The position numbers and the translations under genes were made by a program. 5,251 nt of DNA, from NCBI GenBank assembly GCA_964421785.1, contig CAYQZG010000210.1:1-5251 (forward strand). The letters run 5' to 3'. The notes beneath the pieces were generated by a model. It worked only from the letters and a program-made list of their open reading frames with translations. It did no database searches and was not told where the DNA came from. Shown here piece by piece: positions 4,758 through 5,251 of the stretch (position 1 is its first letter; each line of letters starts with the position of its first letter). The stretch is from SKLM01 sp964421785. GTDB taxonomy: Bacteria > Chloroflexota > Anaerolineae > B4-G1.

Positions 4758-5251
4758 TCAAGGTGCTATCCGCCCCAATTCCTCATCGTCTAGCTCCAAC
4801 CCTGCCTGCTGAAGCAGGCTATAAAAGTCCCCGAAAACATCAGCGTCAACATCGATACTGAAACCCTGCTCATAGATACTTTCGTACTCTATGCGCACGT
4901 CTAGCGCCTTTTTCGCTACCACCCACTGCCTACTATCTTCTAATTCCCCGCTTTCTGGCATAGGCCAACTGCGAGAAGTTGAAACCCTTCTCCACCCCTT
5001 AGGCCAATTTTCTCGCAGTGACTTGACTAGATACTTTGACACATATGCCGCTACCCCTGCACTACTTTCTACCTCTTGCACGTCATTCATGTAACCAAAA
5101 CCGCAACTTGGGGGTACGTCTTTCCACCAACGACGGCCAAGACTGGCGTTGGTCACGAAGTGGGTGTGCAATCGGCCGTCTTTGTGGCGTTCATGCACAT
5201 ACACGTACTCGCACTTTCCCCCTGCTGCACGTCTAAGCCTACTTGATAGTT
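4758..5251 (-). CDS. rep: Rolling-circle replication initiator Rep (HUH endonuclease), main catalytic part
   Basis: This part continues the frame from 1-347 across the circular join and encodes roughly residues 98-261 of the 261-aa Rep. GRLHTHF (residues 123-129, His126 and His128) is the HUH metal-binding motif II. AAYVSKYLVK (residues 165-174) is motif III, with Tyr167 (or Tyr171) as the likely nicking tyrosine and Lys170 between them; a single tyrosine motif of this type is seen in plasmid and phage Reps. No helicase (Walker A) domain follows, so a host helicase is presumably needed. The C-terminal 50 residues are acidic (DVDADVFGD, ELDDEELG). The stop (4760-4758) is followed by the palindrome-rich intergenic region. 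An apparent GTG at 5204 is internal, not the start. Confidence 0.92.
   Translation of the reverse strand, partial: LSSRLRRAAGGKCEYVYVHERHKDGRLHTHFVTNASLGRRWWKDVPPSCGFGYMNDVQEVESSAGVAAYVSKYLVKSLRENWPKGWRRVSTSRSWPMPESGELEDSRQWVVAKKALDVRIEYESIYEQGFSIDVDADVFGDFYSLLQQAGLELDDEELGRIAP
5197..5251. repeat. Right copy of the 55-bp terminal direct repeat
   Basis: Exact copy of 1-55, marking the point where the circular sequence closes. It lies inside rep. Confidence 0.95.

Noticed and set aside
1..5251. Fragment of a tailed-phage genome carrying a tail-fibre gene
   Set aside because: The sequence closes into a circle, contains a rolling-circle Rep, and has no terminase, portal, tape-measure or lysis gene.
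1..5251. Filamentous phage (Inoviridae) genome
   Set aside because: No Walker-A Zot-like protein, no short coat protein with signal peptide and one membrane helix, and the structural candidates lack signal peptides.
1..5251. tRNA genes, CRISPR arrays, insertion sequences
   Set aside because: No cloverleaf-like segment, no regularly spaced repeats and no transposase or terminal inverted repeats were seen.

Overview
The window is one complete small circular replicon in linear form. Its first 55 bases are repeated exactly at its end (1-55 = 5197-5251), and an open reading frame for a rolling-circle Rep runs through that join without interruption. Removing the duplicate leaves a circle of 5196 bp. 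All nine supportable genes lie on the minus strand and cover almost all of the molecule. Shine-Dalgarno sequences, overlapping stop/start codons, sigma70-like promoters and intrinsic terminators indicate a bacterial host. I cannot name the host.

Read along the minus strand, there are two blocks. (1) A replication/early block starts at a sigma70-like promoter (-35 TTGACA, 17-bp spacer, -10 TAAGGT; 2156-2128). It runs through small genes of 113, 75 and 90 aa and then a terminator-like hairpin at 1153-1169. The hairpin is followed at once by a perfect Shine-Dalgarno and genes of 136 and 98 aa. A GCAA-capped hairpin (386-407) then precedes rep, which crosses the join. Rep has a Cys-rich zinc-finger-like N-terminus, an FVTLT motif I, an LHTHF (HUH-type) motif II and a YVSKY motif III. 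(2) A structural-looking block starts in the palindrome-rich rep/coat intergenic region (4651-4757), with a second TTGACA promoter. It encodes a 154-aa beta-rich protein (candidate coat), a 214-aa protein with a phage tail-collar domain, and a 416-aa protein with a long Ala/Gly-rich hydrophobic segment and many cysteines. It ends at a strong intrinsic terminator (2209-2228).

The most notable signals are these. A tail-collar receptor-binding-type protein sits in a 5.2-kb rolling-circle replicon with no Zot-like ATPase, no microvirus-size capsid gene, and no terminase or portal. The collar protein and the 416-aa protein also share a homologous N-terminal domain of about 65 residues that I cannot assign to a named family. 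The simplest reading (inference) is a circular single-stranded-DNA phage, or a phage-like plasmid, of a type I do not recognise. In that reading the 154-aa protein would be the main virion protein, and the shared domain would dock two different spike or adsorption modules onto the particle. The five small early genes have no function I can recognise.
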